DNA of 9,527 nt from Candidatus Faecivivens stercoravium (GCA_018712425.1 DVHA01000285.1:1-9527); one strand, 5' to 3'; positions 1-6,102 are shown, counted from the stretch's first letter. Numbers and translations are program-made. Notes: generated from the letters alone by a model not told the origin.

Positions 1-366
1 CACAAACTGCCGCCAGCGGGCGAGCATCAGCGGACGCTCCACTTCCCAGGGCTGACATCCGAACAGCTTAAAAGGTTCCAGCTTCTCCCGCAGCTCGTCG
101 TAGAGTTCGGCGGTGTAGACCAGATACCCCTTCGGCTCTTCGGTCGGTTCGACCGGCAGGAGCACCCGTTCGTCCTCCGGGAACTCCCGGTACTGTTCCG
201 GCGTCAAAAAGGCGTAGTTTACAAGATCAGCCGGGTGCCAGAGCGCTTCGTCGGTATACAGCCGCACATCCGGGTACCACCCGCGGACCTGGGAGGAGAC
301 AAAGCGGGCGGTGGAGGTTTTGCCGGTACAGGGCACCCCTTCCAGCAGAATCAGTCTTGAAGCCAT
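1..366 (-). CDS. P-loop NTPase / small-molecule kinase-like protein (5' part only)
   Basis: The first 122 codons of a gene that runs off the left edge of the window. Residues 4-17 read RLILLEGVPCTGKT: a short beta strand followed by a Walker A loop (G10-x4-G15-K16-T17), so it should bind ATP or GTP. A hydrophobic strand directly before the loop and a following STARF helix resemble nucleoside/nucleotide-kinase-type P-loop proteins. The Walker B region and any lid lie outside the window, so the substrate cannot be named. ATG at 366 is preferred: GGAAAGG (376-382) lies 9 nt upstream. A second in-frame ATG at 372 is only 3 nt from that site. The gene has its own candidate promoter (512-540) and a hairpin in its leader. 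It is separated from spoIIR by a repeat copy, so it is probably a separate transcription unit. Certain: a P-loop ORF. Inferred: kinase rather than another P-loop class. Confidence 0.8.
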   Translation of the reverse strand, partial: MASRLILLEGVPCTGKTSTARFVSSQVRGWYPDVRLYTDEALWHPADLVNYAFLTPEQYREFPEDERVLLPVEPTEEPKGYLVYTAELYDELREKLEPFKLFGCQPWEVERPLMLARWRQFV

Positions 367-435
367 ATGCATAATCCTTTCCCGCGGCCACATTTTGTCA
401 ATTTGCACGCTTTCAGCCGGCCGCGTCCATCCGAA

Positions 436-467
436 AGCCCATTTCCCGGGAAAACGGGAAACGGGCT
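436..467 (-). promoter_or_regulatory. 13-bp hairpin in the leader of the P-loop gene
   Basis: The two arms, 436-448 and 455-467, pair over 13 positions around a 6-nt loop. On the plus strand one pair would be A opposite C. In minus-strand RNA the same position is a G-U wobble, giving a continuous stem, which fits function in the leader transcribed leftward towards the gene at 366. No U-tract follows, so it is not a normal terminator. It could be an mRNA-stability or protein-binding element; the role is unknown. Confidence 0.45.
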
Positions 468-511
468 CCTTTTCCTGCGCGCCGGTAAGCCCCGCGCACA
501 TTTTCTATTTT

Positions 512-540
512 ATTATACCATAGCCCCCGGCTGGATACAA
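512..540 (-). promoter_or_regulatory. Candidate sigma-A promoter of the P-loop gene
   Basis: Read on the minus strand, the -10 is a perfect TATAAT (517-512) preceded by TGG, an extended -10. A weak -35, TTGTAT (540-535), stands 17 nt upstream. The predicted start near 505 gives a leader of about 140 nt containing the 436-467 hairpin. The same TGGTATAAT string occurs in the lrp promoter at 5543-5551, which supports it being a real element here. Confidence 0.55.
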
Positions 541-574
541 CTGGAAAGTTGGATAAACATCGAAATTTATTTTT

Positions 575-783
575 GTCGCCGGACATCCTCCAAGCGGCCC
601 GCCTCCTTCCGAAGACCGGCCTCCCACGGCCGGTCTCACGCGGGTGGAGCGGGTGACACGGCCGCGGCGGGCAGCGGGTCCAGGGCCCGCGAGGGTCCTG
701 GTCCATCCAAGTGAAACTTGGTCCCATCCAAGGGGAACCCTTGGTCGCTGCCATAAGGGCAGCGAAATTAATCTTCAATGCCC
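575..783 (-). repeat. Modular hairpin repeat, copy R1 (head to tail on minus)
   Basis: A dispersed repeat of about 209 bp. Read on minus from 783 it holds: an A/T-rich lead-in; stem A GCTGCC/GGCAGC; stem B CCAAGGG-TTC-CCCTTGG; stem C CCAAGT-TTC-ACTTGG; stem E (680-701, CCAGG-A-CCC/GGG-C-CCTGG); then the tail with stem F GACCGGCC/GGCCGGTC and a TCTTCGGA flank. It is nearly identical to R4 in the head and shares stem F with R2. It fills most of the gap between the spoIIR stop and the P-loop gene's promoter. No U-tract follows any stem, so it is not a simple terminator. The remainder of this gap to the P-loop start holds only the promoter and leader hairpin listed separately. Confidence 0.85.
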
Positions 784-791
784 AAACAAAT

Positions 792-1469
792 CTACCTCGC
801 CGCCATTTCCTCCCCCGACAGCCAGGCGGCGACCCGCATAAACGCCTCCACCACCCAGAATTTGAGGTCATACCCCTCCTCCACCACCGCCTGTTCCGCC
901 TCGGAATAGAGGGCGACCGCCCCTTCCGACGCCGCCGGCAGGCAGAGGGAGGGATAGAGGACACACCACCAGTTGTGCCCCTCCCCCTCCCCGATCGTTA
1001 CGACGAGGGCGTCGTACCGCCCGGCCGGGAGGGTCAGCGTCCCGGCGGATGTGTCGTACCGGCGGGTGTTGAACCAGGCGGGCGCGAGGGAAACCGAGAC
1101 CGGGTCATAGCTGCCGGACGCTTCCAGCGTCTTAATGGCCAGCTGCCGGAGGGCCGGGAGGCTGTCCCGGAGGATTTTCTCGGCGGCCGGTTTGGAACCG
1201 GCGGTCTCGGTCAGGGCGGCGGTCTCTTCCACCAGCGCGTCCCGCACCAGCAGCTTGCGGGCCTGGTCGGATTCCGAATCGGAGGCGGCGCGGATGTGGA
1301 GGCGGAGGGTGTCTTCATACACCGCCTCGCATCCGGCCCAGAACCGCCCGCCGCTGTAAAGCATACCGCCCAGCAGGCAGCAGAGAAGCATCGTAAGAAG
1401 CCCCGCCAAAACCGGCAGCGCCCGGTAAACCCGGCGTTTCAGGCCGGGGATGTACAGTTTCAGAGACAT
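792..1469 (-). CDS. spoIIR: Stage II sporulation protein R
   Basis: SpoIIR is made in the forespore and acts across the intermembrane space to trigger SpoIIGA cleavage of pro-sigma-E, linking forespore and mother-cell gene expression. The 225-residue product has a basic N-terminus and one membrane/signal segment (about 18-40). The SpoIIR core follows: LRLHIRAASDSESDQ at 55-69, a TLPAGRYDALVVTIGEG stretch at about 145-162, and the family hallmark GEGHNWWCVLYPSLC at 162-176. ATG at 1469 is chosen over a TTG at 1487 because AAAGGA lies 9 nt before the ATG and would be inside the longer form. It lies 61 nt after ispE on the same strand, with a candidate sigma-F promoter starting at the ispE stop, so it can be read alone during sporulation. 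Length and motifs match the family; I see no damage. Confidence 0.95.
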   Translation of the reverse strand: MSLKLYIPGLKRRVYRALPVLAGLLTMLLCCLLGGMLYSGGRFWAGCEAVYEDTLRLHIRAASDSESDQARKLLVRDALVEETAALTETAGSKPAAEKILRDSLPALRQLAIKTLEASGSYDPVSVSLAPAWFNTRRYDTSAGTLTLPAGRYDALVVTIGEGEGHNWWCVLYPSLCLPAASEGAVALYSEAEQAVVEEGYDLKFWVVEAFMRVAAWLSGEEMAAR

Positions 1470-1488
1470 AAAAGACCATCCTTTCAAA

Positions 1489-1505
1489 CAGGAAATGTTT
1501 TCCTG
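1489..1505 (-). promoter_or_regulatory. Perfect 7-bp inverted repeat at the 5' end of the spoIIR transcript
   Basis: CAGGAAA-TGT-TTTCCTG is a perfect 7-bp palindrome with a 3-nt loop. It lies between the candidate sigma-F promoter and the spoIIR ribosome binding site, at about the predicted transcript start. Only three T follow it on minus, so it is a poor ispE terminator. A 5'-end stabilising hairpin or an operator are alternatives. Confidence 0.4.
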
Positions 1506-1509
1506 ATAA

Positions 1510-1538
1510 AAGGATGGCCCAAAAATCAGATTATATAC
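1510..1538 (-). promoter_or_regulatory. Candidate sigma-F (forespore) promoter for spoIIR
   Basis: On minus, GTATA (1538-1534) is followed after 14 nt by GGCCATCCTT (1519-1510). The known sigma-F pattern is roughly GYWTA, about 15 nt, then GGNNANANTW. The -35 fits fully and the -10 matches except for one position (C instead of the second A). spoIIR is a known sigma-F target in Bacillus, and the site lies immediately at the ispE stop, where a spoIIR-specific promoter is expected. Predicted by eye only. Confidence 0.45.
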
Positions 1539-2385
1539 AAGTTTCCACCCATATCCCGGCAGGCACCGGCTTACAGAGGAAGGTTTCCCCGTACCGTTCG
1601 ACCGCGTCCCGGGCGGCAGCCGCCGCCTTATCGGTCTCGAAGAGGCCGAAGACCGCGCTCCCTGACCCGGTCATCCGGGAAAACGCCGCCCCGGCCTCCC
1701 GCAGCGCCCGGCGGATTTCCCCGATCTCCGGCCTTGCGGCGGCCGCCTCGAGGACGTTTTCCGAGAGGGCTTCGAGGGCCGGGATATCCCCTCTGGCCAT
1801 CGCGGCGATCATCCCGGCGGTGTCGGGACGGCGGGGGGCGTCCGACCGGTCGAAGGCCCGGAAGGCAGCGGGGGTGGAGATGCCGAAAGGCGGCTTGACG
1901 ACGAGGTAACAGCCCCGGTCAAAAAACGGCAGAGGTGTCACCCGCTCGCCAATCCCCTCCACCCGGGCGGTGCCGCCGGTGAGGCAGAAAGGGACGTCCG
2001 CCCCGACCTTTTCGCCGATCGGGACGAGCTTCTCCCCCATCCCGGTGCCGTAGAGGCGGTCGAGGGCGACGAGCACCGCCGCCCCGTCGGCGCTGCCGCC
2101 GGCCATCCCCGCTTCCGAAGGGATCCGCTTCTCCACACGGACCCGCGCCCCGCCCGGAATCCCGGCGGCCGCGAAAAACGCCTGCGCCGCCCGGAAGGCG
2201 ATATCCTGTTCCCCGTAGGGGAAGAGGCCGGGGTCGAGGGATTCCGCCTTTTCGACCGTCACCCGGTCGAAAACCGAGACCGACTGCATCACCATGTCCA
2301 TCAGGTGGTAGCCGTCTTCCCGCACCCCCACGATGTCGAGGGAGAGGTTCAGTTTGCCGCAGGCGCGGAGGGTGATTCTGTCCAT
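1531..2385 (-). CDS. ispE: 4-diphosphocytidyl-2-C-methyl-D-erythritol kinase
   Basis: This enzyme phosphorylates CDP-methylerythritol with ATP in the MEP isoprenoid pathway in the cytoplasm. The 284-residue product is full length for the GHMP kinase family. It has K11 in ACGKLNLSLDI; the GYHLMDMVMQSV segment (25-36); the glycine-rich ATP loop PSEAGMAGGSADGAA (89-103); the catalytic aspartate D130 in VGADVPFCLTGG; and the C-terminal TGSGSAVFGLF (239-249). ATG at 2385 is the right start: GAAGG lies about 8 nt upstream. A longer open frame back to 2577 is only translation of the adjacent repeat. spoIIR follows directly. Upstream, repeat R2 begins about 23 nt before the start and fills nearly all of the gap to the previous gene, so expression depends either on read-through from the lrp operon or on a promoter inside the repeat. 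I found no convincing promoter there. Confidence 0.96.
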   Translation of the reverse strand: MDRITLRACGKLNLSLDIVGVREDGYHLMDMVMQSVSVFDRVTVEKAESLDPGLFPYGEQDIAFRAAQAFFAAAGIPGGARVRVEKRIPSEAGMAGGSADGAAVLVALDRLYGTGMGEKLVPIGEKVGADVPFCLTGGTARVEGIGERVTPLPFFDRGCYLVVKPPFGISTPAAFRAFDRSDAPRRPDTAGMIAAMARGDIPALEALSENVLEAAAARPEIGEIRRALREAGAAFSRMTGSGSAVFGLFETDKAAAAARDAVERYGETFLCKPVPAGIWVETCI

Positions 2386-2407
2386 CAGAAACCTTCTCTC
2401 TTTTTTG

Positions 2408-2646
2408 GAGTATTGGATGTTTGTTTCGCTGCCCTTATGGCAGCGACCAAGGGTTCCCCTTGGATGGGACCAGAGGCTCTGCCTCTGGACTCCGCCAGGC
2501 TCCGCGCCTGGAGGCGCCAGGACTCTAGCGAGCCCTGGACCCGCTGTCCGCCGCGGCGTGAGATGCCCGCCCCACACGCATGAGACCGGCCGTGGGAGGC
2601 CGGTCTTCGGAGACGGGATTGGACGCTTGGGAGGTCGGGTGCGTAA
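2408..2646 (+). repeat. Modular hairpin repeat, copy R2 (head to tail on plus, one extra hairpin)
   Basis: About 239 bp, in opposite orientation to the flanking minus-strand genes. In order: stem A GCTGCC/GGCAGC; stem B CCAAGGG-TTC-CCCTTGG; stem C CCAGAGGC-TCT-GCCTCTGG; an extra stem D CCAGGC-TCCGC-GCCTGG absent from R1 and R4; stem E at 2517-2538 (CCAGG-A-CTC/GAG-C-CCTGG); then the tail with stem F GACCGGCC/GGCCGGTC and TTCGGAGACGGGATTGGACG. It begins inside the ispE leader and ends 8 bp before the DUF362 stop. Confidence 0.88.
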
Positions 2647-2653
2647 TGAAACC

Positions 2654-3802
2654 TTACAGCCGCAGCAGCGGGTTCTGCCGGATATCGATCACATGGATCG
2701 GGCACATTTCGTGGCAGCAGAAACAGCGGATACAGCCACCCTTATCGATCACCGCCCGGCCTTTGACAATCCGAATCGTGTGGGCGGGGCAGCTCTCGGC
2801 GCATTTGCCGCAGCCGACGCACCCCTCCCCCACCACCGGCCTGGCCGCCAGCCATTTATCGGCAACCGGTTTAAGCAGCCCCCGCAGGAACCCGGGGACG
2901 TGGCTGGAAAAGTCGGCCTCGGCGGTCTTCGGGAGAGTAAAGGGCCGGATTTCCGGCAAGGGATCCCCGATGACGTCCACCTTCCCCTTTTCCGGCAGGA
3001 CGCCCCGTTCCACCGCCGCCGCAATCGTCGGCACCCGCTCCTCCGGCATCCCGATGAACTTGCAGAGGGCCCGGTCGAGCCGGTAGGGGGCCTCCGACGC
3101 AAACAGCACCCCCACTTCCCGCTTCTGCCCGGAAGAGGGGCCGTCCCCTTCCATCGCCTCAACGGCATCGCAGATGGTGATGGCGGGGGAAACCGCCTGG
3201 CAGAGGTCGACCAGCATCTGGCCGAAATCCTCTTTTTTAGGGTAGCGCCAGTGGTAATCCGGCTTGGTGAGGCCGGGGATGCAGCCGAAGAGGTTCTTGA
3301 CCCCGCCGGACAGGCCGGTCATGCAGTGGGTCTTGAGCTTGCAGATGTTGATGACGAGGTCGGCTTCCGCCGCCGGCCGGATGACCGGGAAGACGAAGCT
3401 TTTGAGCGCCCCGGTGATCTCCACCTGTACCGAAGTGAAGTCGTCGTTCAGGCAGACCCCTTCCTCTTCCGCCGCCGCCTGCATCCCGGTGGCCTGGTAG
3501 ATGCCCGAGAGGGCGGCGTGGTTATAGAGCCCGCCGGGGGAATCGGCGATGGTGATGTCCTGAGGGGCGATACCGCGGCTTTTCAACTGGCGGATGACCG
3601 CCCGGACGATGGCCGGGTGGGTGGTAGTCGCCTCCTCCGGCCGCCGCTTCATTAAAAGGTTCGGCTTCAGCGTCACCTTCATGCCGGGCCGCACCAGCTC
3701 CCCGAAGTTTAAGAGGGTAAACAGCCGCGCGACCGCCTCGTCGGCCTTCCGCTGGTCATAGTCCGGCAGCCGGACCGCCCCGACCGGGGCCTCGAACATC
3801 AT
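2654..3802 (-). CDS. DUF362 domain protein with two C-terminal 4Fe-4S clusters
   Basis: An iron-sulfur protein of unknown reaction, 382 residues and probably cytoplasmic. The DUF362 domain covers roughly 8-290 and shows its usual signatures: LKPNLLMKR (45-53), TTHPAIVRAVI (60-70), IADSPGG (85-91), NICKLKTH (152-159) and GGVKNLFGCIPG (166-177). The C-terminus is a bacterial ferredoxin-like pair: C328-x2-C331-x2-C334-x3-C338-P and C357-x2-C360-x2-C363-x3-C367-P, both complete. C362 is an extra cysteine beside C363. The start at 3802 has AGGAG 8 nt upstream and overlaps the aminotransferase stop as ATGATG, so translation is coupled. The family is known from anaerobe genomes without an agreed role. 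Being third in the lrp-aminotransferase operon suggests electron transfer linked to amino-acid or keto-acid metabolism, which is inference. Confidence 0.92.
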   Translation of the reverse strand: MMFEAPVGAVRLPDYDQRKADEAVARLFTLLNFGELVRPGMKVTLKPNLLMKRRPEEATTTHPAIVRAVIRQLKSRGIAPQDITIADSPGGLYNHAALSGIYQATGMQAAAEEEGVCLNDDFTSVQVEITGALKSFVFPVIRPAAEADLVINICKLKTHCMTGLSGGVKNLFGCIPGLTKPDYHWRYPKKEDFGQMLVDLCQAVSPAITICDAVEAMEGDGPSSGQKREVGVLFASEAPYRLDRALCKFIGMPEERVPTIAAAVERGVLPEKGKVDVIGDPLPEIRPFTLPKTAEADFSSHVPGFLRGLLKPVADKWLAARPVVGEGCVGCGKCAESCPAHTIRIVKGRAVIDKGGCIRCFCCHEMCPIHVIDIRQNPLLRL

Positions 3803-4983
3803 CCCTGCCGCTCCTTTTTGAGGTCCTCGAGGAATTCGGCGATCCCCTTCGCCGCCTGGGTCAGGTGGTTGACCGAGTAGCAGTAGGAGACCCGGATATA
3901 CCCGTCCCCACTCGCGCCGAAGGCGTCCCCCGGGACGACGGCGATCTTTTTCTCGTAGAGGAGCCGTTCGCAGAACTCTTCCGAACTAAGCCCGGTCGAC
4001 TTGATGCAGGGGAAGACGTAGAAGGCCCCTTCCGGCTCGAAGGTGTGCAGCCCCATCTGGTTGAAGGCATCGACGATAAACCGCCGCCGGAGGTTATACT
4101 CCTCCCGCATCGCCTCGACGGTCGAGAGGCAATGCTCCATCGCCTCGACGCCGCCCCACTGGGAGGTGGTCGGCGAGCACATCAGCGCGTACTGGTGGAT
4201 TTTGAGCATCTGCTTAATCGCGGGGGCGGGGCCGCAGAGGTAGCCCAGCCGCCAGCCGGTCATCGAGAAGGCCTTGGAGAAGCCGCCGACGATAACCGTC
4301 CGCTCCTTCATCCCGTCGATCTCGGCGATCGAGACATGCCGGCCGTTGTAGGTCAGTTCGGCGTAGATCTCGTCCGAGAGGATGACGATATCCGGGTGGC
4401 GGCGGAGGACCGCCGCAATTGCCTCGAGATGCTCCCGGCGCATAACGCCGCCGGTGGGGTTATTGGGGAACGGGAGGACGAGGAGTTTGGTCCGGGGGGT
4501 GATGGCCGCCTCCAGCTCCTCGGGGGTCAGCCGGAAGTTGTTTTCCTCTTTGAGCGGGATCGGCACCGGCACGCCGAAGGTCAGCTGGACGATCGGCGCG
4601 TAGGCGACATAGCTGGGCTCCGGGATCAAGACCTCGTCCCCCGGCTCGACAAACGCCCGGACGCAGAGGTCAATCCCCTCGCTGCCGCCGACGGTGACGA
4701 AGATCTCGTCCTCCGGGTGGTAGGAGAGGTTGAACCGGTTTTCCATGTACTTGGCAATCGATTTCCGCAGCTCCATCAGCCCGGAGTTGGCGGTATAGCG
4801 GGTGTTGCCCCGCTGGAGGTTGTCGATGGCGGCCTTGCGGATGGCGTAGGGGGTCTTGAAGTCCGGCTCGCCGACCCCCAGGGAGATGACCCCCTCCATT
4901 TCGTTGGCGATGTCAAAAAAGCGGCGGATGCCGGAGGGTTTCAGCTCCGCTGTCCGTTTGGCGATCAGTTTTTCAATATCCAT
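3799..4983 (-). CDS. PLP-dependent class I/II aminotransferase
   Basis: A fold-type I aminotransferase of 394 residues, the normal length for the AspC/aromatic/alanine subgroup. Visible PLP-site residues are N175 in PNNPTGG, D204 and Y207 in LSDEIYAE, the Schiff-base lysine K237 in GGFSKAFSMTGWRLGY, and R245. The substrate-carboxylate arginine is probably in GYIRVSYC near the C-terminus. GVGEPDF at 36-42 is the usual N-terminal signature. It moves an amino group between an amino acid and a 2-oxo acid; aspartate, alanine, aromatic and branched-chain donors cannot be separated by eye, so no symbol is given. The start overlaps the upstream lrp stop as TGATG. AGGAGG lies in the last lrp codons, about 14 nt upstream, which is long and favours translational coupling. 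It sits between its likely regulator and an iron-sulfur partner. Confidence 0.93.
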   Translation of the reverse strand: MDIEKLIAKRTAELKPSGIRRFFDIANEMEGVISLGVGEPDFKTPYAIRKAAIDNLQRGNTRYTANSGLMELRKSIAKYMENRFNLSYHPEDEIFVTVGGSEGIDLCVRAFVEPGDEVLIPEPSYVAYAPIVQLTFGVPVPIPLKEENNFRLTPEELEAAITPRTKLLVLPFPNNPTGGVMRREHLEAIAAVLRRHPDIVILSDEIYAELTYNGRHVSIAEIDGMKERTVIVGGFSKAFSMTGWRLGYLCGPAPAIKQMLKIHQYALMCSPTTSQWGGVEAMEHCLSTVEAMREEYNLRRRFIVDAFNQMGLHTFEPEGAFYVFPCIKSTGLSSEEFCERLLYEKKIAVVPGDAFGASGDGYIRVSYCYSVNHLTQAAKGIAEFLEDLKKERQG

Positions 4984-5465
4984 CAGAACGACACGTTCCT
5001 CCTTTCGTCAATCCCCTGCTGCCCCATCAGGACGCCCTGTTCCTTGTAGCGGGAAAGGAGGAAGTGGGTGGCGGTGGACAGTACCCCTTCCAGCGGCGAG
5101 AGGCGCTGGGAGACGAAAAGGGCGATGTCTTTAAAGGACTTGCCCTCCACCTGCACCAGGAGGTCATACCCCCCGCTCATCAGGTAGACCGAGCGCACCT
5201 CATCGAAGTCGGCGACGGTATGGGCGATTTCCTCGAAGCCGTAGTTCAGTTTGGGGCTGACCCGGACTTCGATAAAGGCTTCGACCCGTTCGGTTTCGGG
5301 CAGTTTATCGTAATCGATGAGGGGTTTGTATCCGCGGATGACACCGTCGTGCTCATACTGGGCAATGCGGGCCGCGACGGCCTCCTCGGTTTCGCCGGTC
5401 ATGACGGCGATTTGTTTCGGTTCCAGGCGGGCATTGCCGGAAAGGATCTGCAGCAGTTGGTCCAT
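4983..5465 (-). CDS. Lrp/AsnC family transcriptional regulator
   Basis: A 160-residue DNA-binding regulator. Residues 1-46 form the winged helix-turn-helix (LLQILSGNARLEPKQIAVM..., then EHDGVIRGYKPLID). Residues 62-140 form the RAM/AsnC effector domain, with the characteristic GGYDLLVQVEG at 98-108 and the VLSTATHFLLSRYKE end. Such proteins assemble as dimers to octamers and often sense an amino acid. The start at 5465 is chosen because AAAGGGGA lies 5 nt upstream; a TTG at 5489 has no site and would bury it. It is the first gene of a coupled operon with an aminotransferase and a DUF362 protein, so the effector is probably that enzyme's substrate or product. A 6-bp palindrome close to the predicted transcript start (5517-5531) is a candidate autoregulatory site. 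Family assignment is firm; ligand and targets are unknown. Confidence 0.95.
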   Translation of the reverse strand: MDQLLQILSGNARLEPKQIAVMTGETEEAVAARIAQYEHDGVIRGYKPLIDYDKLPETERVEAFIEVRVSPKLNYGFEEIAHTVADFDEVRSVYLMSGGYDLLVQVEGKSFKDIALFVSQRLSPLEGVLSTATHFLLSRYKEQGVLMGQQGIDERRNVSF

Positions 5466-5516
5466 AGGGATCCCCTTTCTTTGATTCAAAGTTTTGCCCC
5501 CATCCGGGAGCCATTC

Positions 5517-5531
5517 AGCCGCTGAGCGGCT
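5517..5531. promoter_or_regulatory. Palindrome at the lrp transcript start (candidate operator)
   Basis: AGCCGC-TGA-GCGGCT is a perfect 6-bp inverted repeat with a 3-nt centre. It lies 11 nt downstream of the lrp -10 box, right at or after the predicted start of transcription. Lrp/AsnC genes are commonly autoregulated, so this is a reasonable operator. A leader hairpin is the alternative. Confidence 0.4.
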
Positions 5532-5542
5532 ATACGAAAATT

Positions 5543-5571
5543 ATTATACCATCTTTTGGGACAAAAAAAAA
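5543..5571 (-). promoter_or_regulatory. Candidate promoter of the lrp-aminotransferase-DUF362 operon
   Basis: On minus there is a perfect -10 TATAAT (5548-5543) with an extended TGG before it, the same TGGTATAAT as the P-loop gene promoter. At the -35 spacing only the T-run (5571-5563) is present, so recognition would rest on the extended -10. The leader to the lrp start is about 70 nt. Confidence 0.55.
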
Positions 5572-5583
5572 GCCCCGGCGGGC
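5563..5583 (-). terminator. Candidate intrinsic terminator on minus, abutting the lrp promoter
   Basis: On minus, GCCC-GCCG-GGGC is followed at once by nine T (5571-5563). The stem is short (4 GC pairs, with A-T pairs beyond a mismatch) but the U-tract is strong. No minus-strand gene lies directly upstream. It could stop antisense transcripts coming leftward from the tauE region before the lrp promoter. Confidence 0.45.
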
Positions 5584-5753
5584 ATTTCGGACGAATTTTT
5601 CTGTCATCAGAAAATGTAAGCGGTTTTTTTCTGCTATTTTGCACCGACCAAACCGGGATAAAATCTATTCCCAAACGGCGGAAAAACGTGTAAAATAGAG
5701 GTATCCGGATTTTTTCCGGCATCGGATTCTAGGGAGGGAAGTTTTTTTCAGCC
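5584..5753. other. AT-richer non-coding spacer with a weak plus-strand promoter-like site
   Basis: No credible gene. The minus-strand open frame crossing it has no ribosome binding site or recognisable composition. On plus, TTCCCA (5668-5673), 17 nt and TAAAAT (5691-5696) could be a weak promoter pointing at repeat R3 and tauE. CCGGA-TTTTT-TCCGG (5705-5719) is a 5-bp inverted repeat just downstream. Both are weak. Confidence 0.3.
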
Positions 5754-5852
5754 CGACGCGGCCGTGTCACCCGCCCCGCACGCGTGAGACTGCTCGGCAA
5801 GCTCGCAGTCTTCGGAGACGGGACTGGACGCCCGGGAAGTTGGGTGCGTAAT
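5754..5852 (+). repeat. Modular hairpin repeat, tail half only (R3 tail, plus)
   Basis: Matches the tail of R1, R2 and R4: GACGCGGCCGTGTC, GCGTGAGAC, a variant stem F (GACTGC/GCAGTC with mismatched inner pairs), then TCTTCGGAGACGGGACTGGACG and GGGTGCGTAAT, which R2 also ends with. The head that should precede it on plus is absent; AT-rich spacer lies there instead. A head lies 89 bp downstream in the opposite orientation. Confidence 0.8.
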
Positions 5853-5941
5853 TGTTAGGTACTGCCCTATTTCCCTCTCCGCGGGGTCGAAGCGCTCTGA
5901 CTGCTGGGCTCTGTCTCGCGGGAACGGCGTTCGGCAAAAAT
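5853..5941. other. Spacer between the facing halves of repeat R3
   Basis: An 89-bp stretch without counterpart in R1, R2 or R4. It has no ribosome binding site or convincing frame. Open frames across it run into repeat sequence on both sides and are judged spurious. Confidence 0.5.
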
Positions 5942-6075
5942 GGGTCCAGGGGCCTGCGGCTCCTGGCGGTTTCCAAAGGCAGAGCCTTTGGCCCGTCCAG
6001 GCGGAGCTTGGCGGATTCTAAACAGGCAGAGCCTTAAGGAGGTGCCTTAAGGGCACCGATACAAATATGCAATAG
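5942..6075 (-). repeat. Modular hairpin repeat, head half only (R3 head, minus)
   Basis: Read on minus: lead-in TATTGCATATTTGTATCG resembling the others; stem A changed to GGTGCC/GGCACC; a degenerate stem; stem D-like CCAAGC-TCC-GCCTGG; stem C CCAAAGGC-TCT-GCCTTTGG; and stem E at 5946-5966 with GCC/GGC inner pairs between CCAGG-A and C-CCTGG. It ends at GGACCC where the tail should start. It lies just upstream of tauE and points away from it. Confidence 0.8.
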
Positions 6076-6102
6076 ATAAACAATACAGAAAGGTGGATTC
6101 AC

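Noticed and set aside
575..783. Repeat copies acting as ordinary intrinsic terminators
   Set aside because: None of the stems is followed by a U-tract on either strand, and the copies lie in different orientations relative to the genes.
367..964. Several open frames on both strands through R1 and the spoIIR 3' end
   Set aside because: They are repeat sequence or shadows of spoIIR, without ribosome binding sites. Shared peptides between copies follow from shared DNA.
2386..2577. N-terminal extension of ispE giving a 348-residue protein
   Set aside because: The extra 64 residues are translation of repeat R2, and a similar peptide (HPRGTLGRCHKGSE) appears in an open frame through R1. A good ribosome binding site precedes the ATG at 2385, where IspE homology begins.
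2333..3655. Long plus-strand open frame of 440 codons opposite the DUF362 gene
   Set aside because: A shadow of the real gene, and it begins inside ispE and repeat R2.
3865..5049. Long plus-strand open frame of 394 codons opposite the aminotransferase
   Set aside because: It mirrors the third-position GC bias of the real minus-strand gene, which has all PLP-site motifs. The plus frame has no family features.
5486..5722. Minus-strand open frame of 78 codons upstream of lrp
   Set aside because: It crosses the lrp promoter, terminator and palindrome, has no supported start and shows no recognisable protein features.
5767..6037. Small open frames over R3
   Set aside because: Composed of repeat tail, spacer and repeat head; no ribosome binding site.
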